The notes beneath the pieces were generated by a model, which was not told the origin of the DNA, did no database searches, and worked only from the letters and a program-made list of their open reading frames with translations. Positions 29,512 to 42,669 of a stretch of 64,000 nt of DNA are shown here, piece after piece. The position numbers and the translations under genes were made by a program. This DNA is from Polytrichum commune (Eukaryota > Streptophyta > Polytrichopsida > Polytrichales > Polytrichaceae). The stretch's first letter is position 1, and each line of letters begins with the position of its first letter. The stretch lies in NCBI GenBank assembly GCA_950295325.1, contig OX485803.1, forward strand, positions 11,286,001-11,350,000. The letters are read 5' to 3'.

Positions 29512-30011
29512 GTGAAGCCTGAAAGTCTTGATTTACTTCAGCTCAGGCCCTGTTTCGAGGGATCACCTGAAGAAGTGCACAATGTAAGGATTGCCATGGT
29601 AAAGTGTAATGCAGTGGTGTTACAGAAGTTCTGCTGGTGCCCTGAATCTCTTTTGGGAGGACTACGTAGACTTGCCACCAAAGTCCAAAGAAATCTCTGC
29701 AGGAGTGGCACAGGTAACTATATCAACATCTGAACTTGCAGGCTTCACTGAAGTAAGTGTAATTTTTGTTCCAGACTTTGTCAAGCTTCCAGGAGCATGA
29801 GATTGCTATGCTTGATCTTGTTGATGTTAAACCTTCTGATAAAGAGAATCTTCCAACATCTTCAGCTGAGTCAATTAAAAACAATACTGAGTGTCAAGAG
29901 GAGTGGGGACTTTGCATGCATCACAAGGGAAAAGTTGTTTTTGGTCTCTCCGAAGATACTCAATATATAATAAGATTTAGGTTAGGTAACAGGTATGGTA
30001 AAAGAAATTGA
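29512..30011 (+). pseudogene. Unrecognised gene fragment with an intron
   Basis: A block after an AG (about 29512-29583) reads VKPESLDLLQLRPCFEG. A second block, about 29630-29712, reads SAGALNLFWEDYVDLPPKS and ends at CAG|GTAACT. A 62-base intron with a TTTTTGTTCCAG acceptor follows. The frame continues in phase as TLSSFQEHEIAMLDLVDV, then a Ser/Glu/Asn-rich tail ending at a stop at 30011. Intact splice signals and continuous phase argue for real coding origin. I do not recognise the protein, and no start or upstream exons are visible after the aminotransferase gene. It may be the transposed 3-prime end of another gene, or a gene whose 5-prime part was lost. Confidence 0.4.
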
Positions 30012-32100
30012 AGAATCTTGATTTATCCACAGGACATGACGATTCTTCAAGGAAATGTAGAATTATAAAATTAGAATAAATCTGCAGTATGGGAATTGGA
30101 CAATGAATGGACAATAAATAGCTCAATGGTTTATTCTACTACAAAAATCCACTGCCAATGTCGCCTCATTGTGACAGGATGTATTGTTACCAAGTTATCT
30201 CATGTTTGAGCAGTGTAACTATCCTACATATTACTATTGTGCGTGCCTTATGAAATTATGCCTTTCATAACCGGAATGGTTAGTGTTAGCATGGATCTTC
30301 ATGGTCACAAAAGGTCCTCATGGCCCAGTTTGCAACTATCTCTAGATGTGGCCCCCTTTATACAAGAGGTTGAGAGCTTGAAACGAGCCTTCTCTATGGT
30401 GGGGAGCTTCTTCATGCTTGTTCACTCAAGTTCACTTTACACTAGAGTTTTCAACTTTTTACCAGACTTGCAAACACTTAAGGTATCTGGTCACTTCCAT
30501 CCTCCCTGCAATTTGGATGTTGGATCGGATGAGGATCGTTCCATTTGGTTTGTGATTGGAATCCATGAAGAGTGTTGATTTAAAGATTCAGAATCGGTAA
30601 TTCAATGATGCAAAAAATATAGGACGCTAAAATGAAGATTTTCATCCTCTTCAAATGATCATGTAAGGTAGCTCAACCTAACACTAACGTTGAATCTATG
30701 TCCATCCAAATTTGGTGGGCTTCGTTTGAGACTGCAATTTGAGGATCTCTAGTAGATTCTCAATAAATGGGAGATCCTTGGAAGTCTTAAGTTTGCATTT
30801 CAAAATGAAGCCTGTCCATTCACTTGGGTGGTCATAGGTTTGGTGTTATTGTTACATTTAACTACCTTTGGCCCTCCTAATTGTGTTGTGTATTGAATTT
30901 AGAATGGTGTCTCTATTTTGAGCTAGTAACACTCACACAACATGTATCTTTTCAGTTTCATTAACTACAAGCCTAGCCATATAAGACTCAATTATAGATG
31001 TCCAATTAAGAAGAGTGATGACCACATAAGCTCACATACCTTACACACCGTCAACATAGGAGGGCTTATCAACTCGAAATGGTGATCAACATGCAATCAA
31101 ACTTTGCGTCTTGTTCTGTATTGGTCACTATTTCAAGTTGGCAAACCAACTAAACTTGAGCTTTAGTTTAATTGGGGTCTATCTTTATGTGGTGTTCTCA
31201 AGTACTTTAGTAAATGTTCACTCACTTCACCAACTTTAAACTTGGATCGAACAAGCGGTAGCCAAATGACATTCTTCATTGTGCATTGTGCAGCCAACAT
31301 GCAAATACTCATAAACCCAAAAACACCATGGTGAACACTTATTTAAGGGTGGTTTTGCAACTAACAACTTCAACAAAGTGACATTAACTTTCCAAGTTCA
31401 CAATCAACCAAGAAAGATGCTTCATTTAAGGAAACCCAACAACATATATACATGAAGGAGGTGCCCATCATATGAAAGTCTTTGCACCCAACAAGTTGAA
31501 GAAACTTGTTACCTTGCCTACCACTCTTGATGTGTTCTCAATATTATATTTCCAAAGCTTGAGTGTCCAACTTTTACGTATCTTATATAATGGATTTAGG
31601 ATGAATGAGTGCCCATATTTCAATACACGTGGCTTAACAGGGAGTCACAATTAGGCAACATAGTTGTTAAACAAAATTCATCACAATTTTTTTTTTGGGT
31701 TCTCTACATATAGTTGCAAGTATCCACAAAATGCAAGTGCTTGAATTCGGCCCCAAGTAGGCATCAATACCAGAGAAATAATTAATCAACATTGATCAAA
31801 CAACTTGAGACCAAGGGGGTCTCATTCTCAAGACGAATCCAACAAACCTAACTTCACATGAATATGTTGTTGAGACCAAGAAAGATGAGCACCCAAACTT
31901 AGTCTAGGAGGAATGTCACAACCGAGAAGACAAGACGGACAACAACACGATATTGAACAACAATGCACCCACATACAAAAGGAATATGCTTAGAACCATA
32001 ATATCAACAAAAGCCAAAGAAACAATTTTTCACTAAATGAGAGGAACTACAAGAGCGACCTACACCGCAAAGAATAAAAGACTTGGTTTAATTTCACTTA
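30012..32100. other. Intergenic, probably decayed repeat DNA
   Basis: No supported gene. The open frame 30237-30578 (113 aa) has no motif and no codon signal I trust. The text is A/T- and CAA-rich towards the right and grades into the decayed LINE region. Confidence 0.35.
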
Positions 32101-34950
32101 CCAACAACAATACAATTGTGCTATGAGTACTTCTCATCTTAAGCATGCTATGTGCTCCAACCCTACGCCTCAATGCACTATTCTTCACCAATTGCAGTGG
32201 TCCCCAACCGTTGTCACATGCAAAATTGACTTCCACAATAACAACCCAAGTGACCCCTCAAAGATGCCCACCCTCAACACTTGTAGCAATGACTTGCCCC
32301 ATAGTGACACCAACTTTGTTGCTCCTACTCCACAATGGTCAACACCAACACCAACACCATCCACGCAAACACGCTCCGCCACTCTCATTCTAGCTTCACA
32401 TCATGTATGTCCCACACCTCCACTGGTATCCCATTTCCAAATCCCACAAAGCACCTCCTTTGTTACACATAGTCAAGAGCACACATGCTCTCAAGGTCAA
32501 CAACGACAACCATATTCTACCTATGCCAAGCCATTACGGGTATGTCCCATTCCCTAACCCACAGACCACAAACAAACCTCATACATCTCCATTTCACACA
32601 TACATGAGTGCACCTGCACTATAGACAACCCCTTACCCAAAGCACAATTAACCAAACACATCCCATAGAGCCACATCCAATGTTCACCTCTAAACACACA
32701 CCTCGAACCAGCTACTAGCCACCTTCCATCCTATCCATAGCTTGGCCTTTGTCTGCATCGCACGCCAACCACAATGTCCACCTTGGAAATTCTCCAAACA
32801 AACACCTTAAGACCCCCAACTCACCAACATGCAGGACCTCTAAACAACTACCTTGCGACACCTCCCAACGCCTCCATGCTACCAACAAGCTACAAGTAAA
32901 ACCATAATGGCCAACACACAATGCATAACATCTGTTTGCGTTGCAACGGCATATCCCCATGCTTGGACAATGAACCCACCTATCACCACAACCACAATAT
33001 CGATAAAAAAATCCTCTCACTGCCTTTGCATTTCCGAAAAATCTCCTTACATCAATATATAAGCTTGCAATCTACCCACCCCAAAGCATCCCACAACACA
33101 CACAACAACACCCAACTAGCTAACACATCTCTCTAGTAGGATTCCTATGCCTCTCATACTCACTTTTCTACATCCTCCATAGCTCCACATCTTCACCTCC
33201 ATGTTTCCCCCACTATCATCCCTTTGCACCTAGAAGATCACCAACACTAGAAAGACCTTACTCATTGCTACATTGCTCCAAGGACTTCACCCCCCAACAC
33301 TTGCGCCAACACAACCTGTGACCTCACTCTTGTCACTACCCCACAACCTGGCTCTATCCACCTCCAAATACAAAATAGCGACCCTAAGCGGCCCCAACAC
33401 CGACCTTGACAATACTCTTCCTCCATGTCCAACCATGATCCACAACACACAGATTATCAAGGCCCCTTCACAATATGCCCAATGATCCTCCATCAAACTT
33501 GCAACCAAAGTCCACCAGACTGCCACCACCATCAACAATTCCACACCAGAACCTAATCATTACCAACAATGCGGTACCATAAGTAACTTGTAGCCATAAG
33601 ACATTCATAGAACAATATCAAGCCTTTGAAGGAGAACTCCATCACACGCACCACACATCACAACAAGTATAAGCAAAGGCTAACTCACATCAAATTGTAC
33701 AACTCAATGAAGCTGACGATGTGGACATGCAGCTAGAGGATGTATCTCCCAAGTGTGGGAGTACCTCTCTTCAACGATCCTTGCACATAGTTCTCAACAC
33801 TTGCATCAAGGCGTTTCACCAAACTTTGGTAATCCCAACGGAAGCTCCACTCCACAATTCAATACCATAACCCAAGGGTCAACACCAACTCGGAGAGCCA
33901 AAGCGCAAAACGACAAAAAACGAGAATCATTTAACTACGTCCTCACCAAAATCACATGCAGTACTTGCCTCACCCCACATTCACTCTCAACATAAAGGTA
34001 ATACATTGAGTATTGACATGATCGGGCAAATGTGGCTAGGCTACCCAATGCATGAAGTAATTGTTATTTAAAAGGGCAAACTCTTTCTTAAGGAGAATTG
34101 CACCGATGTGGAATTTGCCACCATGGGCATCTCCGCTAGCGAAACTGAAGAATTCCGCACTCTTCAACATGCCTTTCCAAGAGCGGAGCAATTACTCTTC
34201 CCCATGGAACGCCCGGAAGCAGTCCATGGACAACACTTCGACTTCACTCAAATCCCCATGTATGAGAGGGTGGGTCAAGATACGGGATTCATGGAGGGAT
34301 TTCATGTGACCATTCAATTTGATGAAGGATTCAAGGTGTTGAGTAACCAAGAAGTCAAGACCGCATGCTTGGAGTGACTACGACGAATGGATTTACCACT
34401 GGGCAAAACATACTCTAACCCACTAGACATTGGCATCAACACAGTCACACGGAATTGGGCATGCTTCATCTAAAATATCCAAAGCATGACGGCTTGGCAC
34501 TCCTCAAGCGCAAACACACATTTGTCATGACAATGGGAGGAGGGGAGAGAGTTAAAGGCAAAGTTTTAAAATGTTTCAAATTGATCACTGAGGCAAGGAA
34601 CATGCATCTTCATCTCAACGGAGTCACACTCTGAGGAAAAATGGCCAATGACAATCTCAAATTCCTCATGAAGGAGTGCTACTATAACGGACTAGAGGTA
34701 GAATCCTCTCACTCACTAAACTAGATGTTGATTGAGACTTTGCATTCATCACTCATCATGGAGGAAGCTCAACACAACCTCCTCACCAACGGCCTCACAC
34801 GGGTAGATCACTTAGTACATTTTAAAAACGACGTGCGGCATAATATAGAGAGGATTAAAATCATTTGAAATAAAATTATAAAGGAATTCCATATAATGAA
34901 GGGCTCATTAAATGTAGACAATCCCATTATAAGTAAGTTAGATGAACATA
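32100..34950 (+). pseudogene. Decayed non-LTR retrotransposon ORF1-like region
   Basis: Plus-strand frames first give a Pro/His/Thr-rich low-complexity segment (32123-33140). Later there is a more ordered segment (34061-34377) reading DVEFATMGISASETEEFRTL, PRAEQLLFPMERPEAV and FDFTQIPMYERVG. After a stop and frame changes, PLGKTYSNPLDIGINTVTRNW, then ITEARNMHLHLNG and FAFITHHGG can be followed to about 34850. The order resembles the first ORF of a non-LTR element family. The C-terminal half of a related ORF2 lies at 38.5-41.65 kb on the same strand, so this may be its other half. The assignment is from pattern memory and the copy is clearly broken. Confidence 0.45.
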
Positions 34951-36590
34951 AAACGTGGGCCATTATTTTTTTGTAAAATTAATATAGGGGCTGAAGATAA
35001 GGATCCTAGAAGGTGTGTTTAGTATGGTATGTAAACGGGTCAGCATTTTGTAAACCGCATGTTGTGTTTGTGAACACACGGACATTTTTCCTCTGTTTCC
35101 ACCCTTACTGTCGCAACCCTTGCTAGGTCCCTTAACAATCTTGCCAATTTTCGTTTCTAGCAAAGGTTACGAGCGCTAACCATTCGCATTCCGCCATGCT
35201 AATGGATAGCTCCTCTTACCCCGGACCAATAGTTCATAGGAGGGAACCAACCCTCCTACTTTGCTTTCGGGACTCACCCCTTAATCGGTAACCCATTTCC
35301 CCAATGTGGACTTCCATCCATGGAAGTCCAATCCTATGTTGATCATCGCGTTGCCGGAGCAACACTACAACAACCCGAACCATACTAGGCAACTATGGCC
35401 TCACAATAGGCCAAAGCCCATGGAGGCCTTGCCGTTCGGCCTCGGGTGGGTGAGGCCACACCACCTCACCCATATAAGCCTCTAGGACTTCACGCGGGGC
35501 CCCTACCCCACCGTCAACCAACCTCTTGTCTCTCTACCAAGAGTTGGGGCCAAGTGGACATTTTCCTTTAGCTGCTGGGCCTAGAACCCCCCCAGCAGCT
35601 TCAGACCATCATAACTTCCTTGTATGATGTCTGATCATAACAACCAACCACTCCATGTTCATCTACGCTTCACGTAGATGCCGATGGACTCCTCACTTGC
35701 TCCATTTGAGCAAGTCTTGAGGAAGTTATGCCTGTTTGAACCTTGGCAGTCCCGGGAATCACTCCCAGGCACTGCTGTACCAGGGCGCTGTCCCGGGACA
35801 GCGCCCCACTCAAATGGCCATAACTCCTAGCTCACACCTCCGATTGAGGTGTTCTTGAGCTTTCTAGAATCACCACGCCATGAGCTACGCATAACTCATG
35901 GCCTTACCCTTGTGCCTCCTAATCTTCGTGGGTGGGAGGCGTTCCCAACGCCCGGGGACCTCATCCACACTAGGATCACTTGGGCCCTCTCACCAACGGC
36001 GCCACAAGTCCCGGGTGTCACTCCGGGGTCCCCCTTGTGCCCATGGTGTTTCGGGCACTCCTCATGGAGAGGTGCGCGACACTTACCCTATTTGTGGTGT
36101 ACTTGGGGTTATTTTGTACGCGTTGTAACATTGTGGACTCCACCCTAAATTGTAAATTCTAAACCCGTTTTACTATGCTCTGTGTTTTTGGTCACTTGCA
36201 TTGCAATGACCGCTATGGTATTTGTGCTGGCATCTCCTACGTGTTTTCATCATAACAATGTTTGCAATGGTATTACTTTGCTGTGGTCTCCTATGTGTTT
36301 TCTTCATAACTATGTTTGCAATGGTATTATTGTTTGCACCCTTCTTTGTTTCCATGCTTTCCCTCAATACTCGTCAATTGCGTTAGGAAGTAGATTAGCT
36401 TTTATTAATTAAAAGGAATATAGAGTACAAAAAATTGCAGTGACTTGGACAATATAAGTAATGGAAGGATGCAAACAAATGGGCCATTTTTGAAATTTAA
36501 GTAATTATAGGGAGGCTTTAATTCAACCCTTGAAGGTAAATAGCCCCAAAACAAAAAAACCCCAACCGCACGTGGTGCACATAAATGCCT
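34951..36590. mobile_element. GC-rich LTR-like block
   Basis: A GC-rich island of about 1.1 kb (35170-36130) contains no gene-like frame but has LTR-style phrases (TCATAACTTCCTTG, GGCCATAACTCC) and a perfect 24-base palindrome at 35783-35806. A two-copy direct repeat of about 60 bases (CTTCATAACTATGTTTGCAA-type units) sits at 36236-36345. TG...CA termini and a target duplication could not be fixed, so solo LTR is only a suggestion. Confidence 0.3.
36236..36345 (+). repeat. Tandem repeat, two units of about 60 bases
   Basis: The unit reads approximately CTCCTAYGTGTTTTCWTCATAACWATG followed by TTTGCAATGGTATTA. The two copies differ at a few positions. Confidence 0.75.
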
Positions 36591-36619
36591 TAGAGTGATC
36601 TACCCGTGTCCATGGGTAC

Positions 36620-38186
36620 ATAGTGAGAAATTGGAAGCGCACCCCATTGCTCTTTATGTTGGAGTTGTTGAAGGTGGAACATTAGATAATATCACTATTA
36701 TCATTGTGAATGTTATATGTACTTATGTTGGTCTATCTGACCAAAAGATAAGGGAGGGGTTGATTACATTCGGGACATATGGGATTTATGCCTTCCAAGG
36801 TGCAAAATCTGGTGTTATAGTGCAACTTATCAACAAGTATGCACCCTTCATGGTGGGTGTCCATTGCATGGCACATCAAACTAACCTTTTTGTCCAAACT
36901 CTCTCCGACTTTGAGGGGGTGGGACATGTGAAGGATCTCTTGCCAGTGTTGTATTCCTTATTCATCTCTTTCCCAAAGTGCACCCTTGAGTTTCAAAAGC
37001 TTGCAGCTTGTTTGGAATCCAAAGGGAATTAGATCCTAAGGAATGTTTAGACTCGTTGGAAATCTATGTTTGGGCATGCAAAGAGGAGGGTGCTTGAAGA
37101 GTACAAGCCCTTGGTGACAGAGATGGCAGTCAATACCTTAAAGGAGCCAACAACAAAGAACCTTTCAATGCTCCTAGATCGGCATAATATGCTAATTATA
37201 CCTTGTTTGATGCCCATGCTGCATTCTATGGATTTTTTCATCAAGTTTGCACAGTCCAACATGCTACATTGTAGACTTCATCTCTACAATAAAAATTTGC
37301 CAAGGTGAACTATATCAATTGAACATTGATCTTGCTTTTAATTTCCATGGAGAGGAGTTCAACACCTTTAGTTCTTTGGCAGTTGGCACATCTATGGTAA
37401 TCAAGCAAGACTAGTTATTTGTAATAATTGTGAGGAAAACCACCTAGTCTTCAAGATTGCAGGTGTCTCCCACATGCCTACAATGAGATCTGTGGCCTTC
37501 CCAAGACAATAGGAAGAGGTGAACAAGATTGACCTCGAGGTAATCCTTGGCGAGGTGCAATTGTAGCTAATTAGTGTAGCAAAAAATCTTATAGAGTCAG
37601 AGAAGCATTTCCCACATCAAGAGGTAGTGTGCGTGCCTTGGGCATGCTATCCCCAATATTGGTTGATTGATACATTTAGGGGTACGTATCCTTGGCATAT
37701 TGCAACATTGAAATCATTCTATGGGACAACAAAGGAGTTGTGGGTACTTGTTGATACTTCAACCGAGGATGTTGAGGAGTGGGTGCCTCCACCCCTTGAT
37801 GTCCACAACCTTGACCTCGAATACTCCTCTTTTTAAATCACTATGATATTGAATGCACAAGTTGCTATGTCCTTACCCAAGATTAAGAACCTGATGTCCC
37901 GTCTTCAGCTTGAACTTTCTAGGAATGCCCTCATCTCTAGCAACTCCCAAATTTCATGAAAGTTGCATAGATTGCTCATGTCCAAGTGTTGGGTAGTGTG
38001 GAAGATGAGAGAACATTGAGATCCTTGTTGTTTTTGAAGAGCAAGATGAAGAACCGGCTCACAACCCATCTAAACTTGGTAGTCCGCATGTTTTCCAAAG
38101 ACTTTTACACCTTGAACATATTTCCTTACGAAGTAGCGATATCAGATTGGAAAGCTTTGAGGGTTTGCTATGGAGGGAAAGAGTAG
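36620..38186 (+). pseudogene. Decayed hAT-type transposase (ZNF862-like)
   Basis: A frame at 36595-37032 reads FMVGVHCMAHQTNLFVQTLS, then HVKDLLPVLYSLFISFPKCTLEFQKLA. After two stops come TRWKSMFGHAKRRVLEEYKPL and IPCLMPMLHSMDFFIKFAQ. The HCMAHQ..L block with its downstream TRW motif is the signature of hAT transposases of the kind related to ZNF862/C17orf113. Near 38040-38190 a shifted frame reads LNLVVRMFSKDFYTLNIFPYEVAISDWKAL, like a hAT dimerisation tail. Stops and shifts show it is inactive. Terminal repeats and an 8-bp duplication were not located. Confidence 0.65.
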
Positions 38187-38479
38187 ATGAGGTCTAATAT
38201 ATATTGCTAGAAATATTTTCTAAATGCAATGGTAGTGGATGTATGCACAAGTCAAAGGCAACTTGCAATGAAAACTACTTAGTGCCTTAGAAAAAGAAGA
38301 TGTAGTGCAACTCTAGAGCTAGGAGAGGTACCTAATGTATTGGACTTGCACTCAAAATCTGGAACATGATGAGGCAAGGCATGAATTTATACCTCAATCA
38401 TCGACATTCAAACTTTGAACCATGTGCAACATGGTTGAGAGTGCATATCCTTCATGATTATTTGTGTAAGGTGCATTGG

Positions 38480-41400
38480 CTATATTTGGAGTCCTTGCTA
38501 CAACAAAACTAAAAATTCTAAATACAATCATCCACCCAAGTATTGCATATGCCTTATCCGCAGCCCCATTCTCAGTCCTAGATGATCAAAAACTTGACAA
38601 AGTCTTTTTAAAACTCACAAAGGCCATCCCATAAGACTCCCCCCACATCTTCACCCAATTGCCTCAAGTTGCATGTGGTATCAATGTTTTTTCCATTGTC
38701 CCAAAGATATGCAACCACCCTTAGTGAACAACTCACACATACACTTAAAATCTAGGTCCCACTAGGACAAATCTACCAAGGTCTAGTAGAATTCATAGTC
38801 AACAAACGTGGTGGAGCGGTATACCTCCCTGCACTTAGGTACCAAGCTTGCTCTAGATCGCCCAACATTAGATCCCTACACATTCTAAAATAACACTTCA
38901 ACATCCACATAGATTCACTTGACACCATCTTCCCTCTTAAGAATTCACTATTATATCATAATTGTATAAAATTCCATTTTACCCTTCCCTCACCTCCCAC
39001 CAAAGATCCAACACAGAAAAACTTCTCCAAAAAGTAGCCACATTCAATATTACCACCTTAAATCAACTTCAACACCACAGTTGCACCTGCATACTCATCA
39101 TCATAGAATTCCACAGTAAATATCATACCATATCCAAAATCATTAAAAACACCCTCATCCAAGCTACCACAAGCTTCCCTCCAATCACACATTACACACC
39201 ACCTGCCTCACAACCTACAACCCCCCCCCCCCTTCCCCCTCAAACCCCACCACCCTCATCACCACATCAAGACACACCTCAAACTATAGAAATTGTACCT
39301 CCACAAAGCCATTAGGAATACCCATCTCACATTTCTCTATCTTCAAACCTATTTACCATAAAGATAAATGAGGTGCCATAAAACATGGATTTAAGTTCCA
39401 TTGTCATTGGCAATTCCCCAACATAACTATTCAAAATGGTTAACCCATGCCCAAATTCTTAATTTTGATAATGTCCTATATGAACACAATCTCCTACTTG
39501 TCACAAAACTTTCAAAAAATATAAAACAACAAGCCATTAAGAACAAACTAGTACACATTTGACAATCACACGACTAAAGGGCAATACGTCCTAATCTAGA
39601 GATACCACATCTCACCCTACAAATCCAAGAATGCAACCCACACAAAGATGTCTTTGCAACATCCCCCACCATACAAATACATCCGCTCCTAGCCCAACTT
39701 CATGACACCGAAAGCAACTTCCAAATCACTATTCCACTCGATAGACTTGAATGGCTATGGGTTAGGTTCTCTGAGTACATCCCCCCCTCTCTCCAAGACT
39801 TTGCCACAAAAATACTTCCCTTATCAATCAATACATAAAATCACTCCCACGCGGAGAACCAACTAACATCCCTCATCTCCATCATCACCACACACTCCCA
39901 ACACCCCTTTCAAACAACCTCATTCAAACCTTCTAACTCACACATTTGTCCTTCTTTAGCCCACTCACATGTCCCACAAAATTTTCATACTACCACTCAC
40001 CATATGAAAGGGACATAATATTTAGTTCACTAAACTCGCCCTTTACCATCCAAATGGGGAGGCAATGGTTATACCCACATCACGGACCTCATCCTCTTCC
40101 CAAATATCACAAAATGGCCGCCTTGCAACAACCACCAACCATAACTCCACCACAATTATCACTATTAACTGTGACGAATAGTCCAATGACAAAATTAATC
40201 CACTTCAACAAAACCACATTACTCCCATAATCACTATTCTACCCCTTACAATGCATTACCCAACATCCCCGACCATGCTATCATACTACAACAATAAAGA
40301 ACCCCTCCTCACATGTATCCTAATTTATTCCCATAAACCTAACCCATCTCAAATCCCATTATTCATGCAAAATCTTCCCACATCACTAACCTCCTCATAT
40401 ACCACCCACCCCAATCCTCCCCCACAACTTAAAACATCCCCTATAAAAGTTCCCAAAACATGGCACATAGCCTACCCACCACCACCAACTACAACCACAT
40501 CTACCAACCCCCCTCCTCTCCCATTCCTATAGCAACCATCCTCCCTCTCTGCTACCCAACTCCCCATTCCTACTATACATTACGGCTCCTTCACGGCGAT
40601 GGAAATGGTAACATTGCTAGTGCATACGTTTTCAACAAACCGGCACAAAGTAACATTGCTACCCACTTACCTAGATATCCTTGTATCATGCAAGCCGAAT
40701 TATACACACTCCTCCTACCCATGGAACACACAAAATCACTAACTATAGACACATTTAGTTTTACAAACAACCTTAATAGCATATACCTACTCCTTAAGTA
40801 CCTCAAAAAGCCCCTCCGCACAATACAACCACCCCAACAAACTCCACATTACCAATATAAATATCTAAACAACTCGCACCATAACATCGCCATTTGCAAA
40901 GTTAGAGCTCACGTAAATATTTCAAGTAATGATGTTGCAGATAAACTAGCCAAACAAGGTGCGAAAAAACCTTGCATCTTGGACACACCATTCCACCTAA
41001 TCAGACATCAAACATTGTATTGGTCATCCATCCCCCCGATCTCCACCCAACATGACGGCTTAATTTGCCACACAAAACCATACATTGACAAGAATATGAA
41101 ATTGCACTTATATCACACTCCAAAAACACAATCCCAATTGCCAATAAATGGTTGTCTAACCCTAACATCCACAATGCCTGGTCAAACCTATTTTGGGATG
41201 CCCCAAGGATTACCAATGCACAAATCACTCAAGTTCTTAACTTCCACGTTGGCAGTTATCTAGGTAACTACTGCAAAATATACATCCTCAAACAAGATAT
41301 TTCCCCACTTTGCAATCTATGCAACTCCCACCAAATGACACATGCCTACGCCTACACTCATGTTGCAAAAACAAACATATAAATAAACTAAGAACAAATC

Positions 41401-41650
41401 TCCATAACAAAGCAATCCAAGCACTCACTAATACATTATTTGCCCACCTGAAGACCCAATGCTTCACATTTATAAATGTCGGTAAAACTACAAATTGCAC
41501 ACATGACAATACCATCCCCTCATGGTAACTCCCATGCCCCGTTTCTATTAGACCAAACTTATTGCTAACCCCTATCAAAACTAATCCACAATCCACTTGT
41601 GAAAATAGGCATTAAGCCAACTCCGCCCCGCATGTCCATTTGGACATGAA
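38480..41650 (+). pseudogene. Decayed LINE ORF2, C-terminal half with RNase H
   Basis: The segment after the RT core is visible near 38500-38900 (LKILNTIIHPSIAYAYP, then VEFIVNKRGGAVYLPALRYQACSRS). At 40460-41263 an open frame of 267 codons holds an RNase H-like domain: CIMQAELYTLLLPME (catalytic Glu) and ICKVRAHVNISSNDVADKLAKQGA (His and last Asp). The first Asp position (YTDGS in active enzymes) is lost by a shift near 40575. After 41263, LCNLCNSHQMTHAYAYTH matches the C-terminal Cys/His tail of such elements. Reverse transcriptase and endonuclease cores were not found. Poly-C lies at 39221-39232. The element is broken at many places. Confidence 0.6.
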
Positions 41651-42265
41651 ATGGAATTGTTGAACACATTGCATGTCATTGTAAAAAGAATATTGTTCCT
41701 TTGTCTTTTCATTCTTTTTATTAATGACCCTTAACCTTTTATTTGCCCTGGTGACCCAAGGGGTTATCTCTAGCCAGGAAAATGTTTTAAATCACCACCT
41801 CACATCATCATGAGTCTCCCACTTGGCATGGTGATTCATATGCCAACTTAATGCTTCAAACTTTGCAACCATTCAATCTTCTCAATTCTTGTTGGAAAGA
41901 TGATGTTTTTGTGCCCAGAACTTCATTACAAAGCCAGTCAAAGCAAATGTTAATGATAGTGAGCTCAAATGCCCTCAACATCAAGGGTGGCATGAAAATT
42001 CCAAGTTCTTTGGAATGCAACCTGCAGCAATACAGCGTTAAGCACTCCACCTGAGCTCAATTATGAGAATGTGCCCACTTTTGACAAGGCCAATCACAGG
42101 ATTTACTAAAAAAGAGTAAAATATTAATAAAGGGCACAAACATTTTCTGTAATTGGGTTGACCTAAATTCTGTAGGTACATGACACATGACATTTACAAC
42201 GTTCTGCTCCCTTCTCAACAATCCTGGGAAAATCATAACAGATTCGACACACAAGATGCTCTAAA
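41651..42265. other. No supported gene
   Basis: Short minus-strand frames at 41856-42050 and 42057-42254 have no recognised motif. The region lies between the LINE remnant and a possible exon at 42270. Confidence 0.3.
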
Positions 42266-42420
42266 ATATTCCTTAATAAGTATTGCTGTGTCGGGATGAA
42301 AGCGTTCAAGGCCATTTCGAAAGATGAGAAGGTGAAGATCATTGGCTACACCAATATATTGCTGTCTGTTTACGTTCACTCCCATTTCTGAGAATCCAGG
42401 AGCGAAACCCTAAAATATCC
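42240..42420 (-). other. Possible terminal exon of an unidentified gene
   Basis: On the minus strand, after a good acceptor (GGATATTTTAG, near 42415), an open stretch reads GFAPGFSEMGVNVNRQQYIG, continues VANDLHLLIFRNGLERFHPD and reaches a stop after ASCVSNLL (about 42238). The residue mix looks protein-like and the frame is open for 59 codons. I do not recognise it, and no upstream exons were identified in the duplicated region to its right. It could be a gene fragment. Confidence 0.3.
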
Positions 42421-42669
42421 GAGTGAAGAGGTTAATACGCTTTGTGCAAAATATCTCAAAAAATCTACAATCATGAGGGGACAGGTGAATGCCAGCACAT
42501 CAATGCCAACGAGATTTCACTTTAGCATCAGGTGAAGTCAGTGCTCATGAATACCTTCCATTACCCCAAGCCTGCAGATTCTTTGCTTCGAATGGTCTTT
42601 GTGAATGCTTTGCATAAGACAAGGTCCAGAGAACAGAGAATTGGACTCATCCTTCTGAAACTTAAACTC

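Noticed and set aside
30237-30578. 113-codon plus-strand frame
   Set aside because: No motif, no splice context, and the surrounding DNA looks like decayed repeat.
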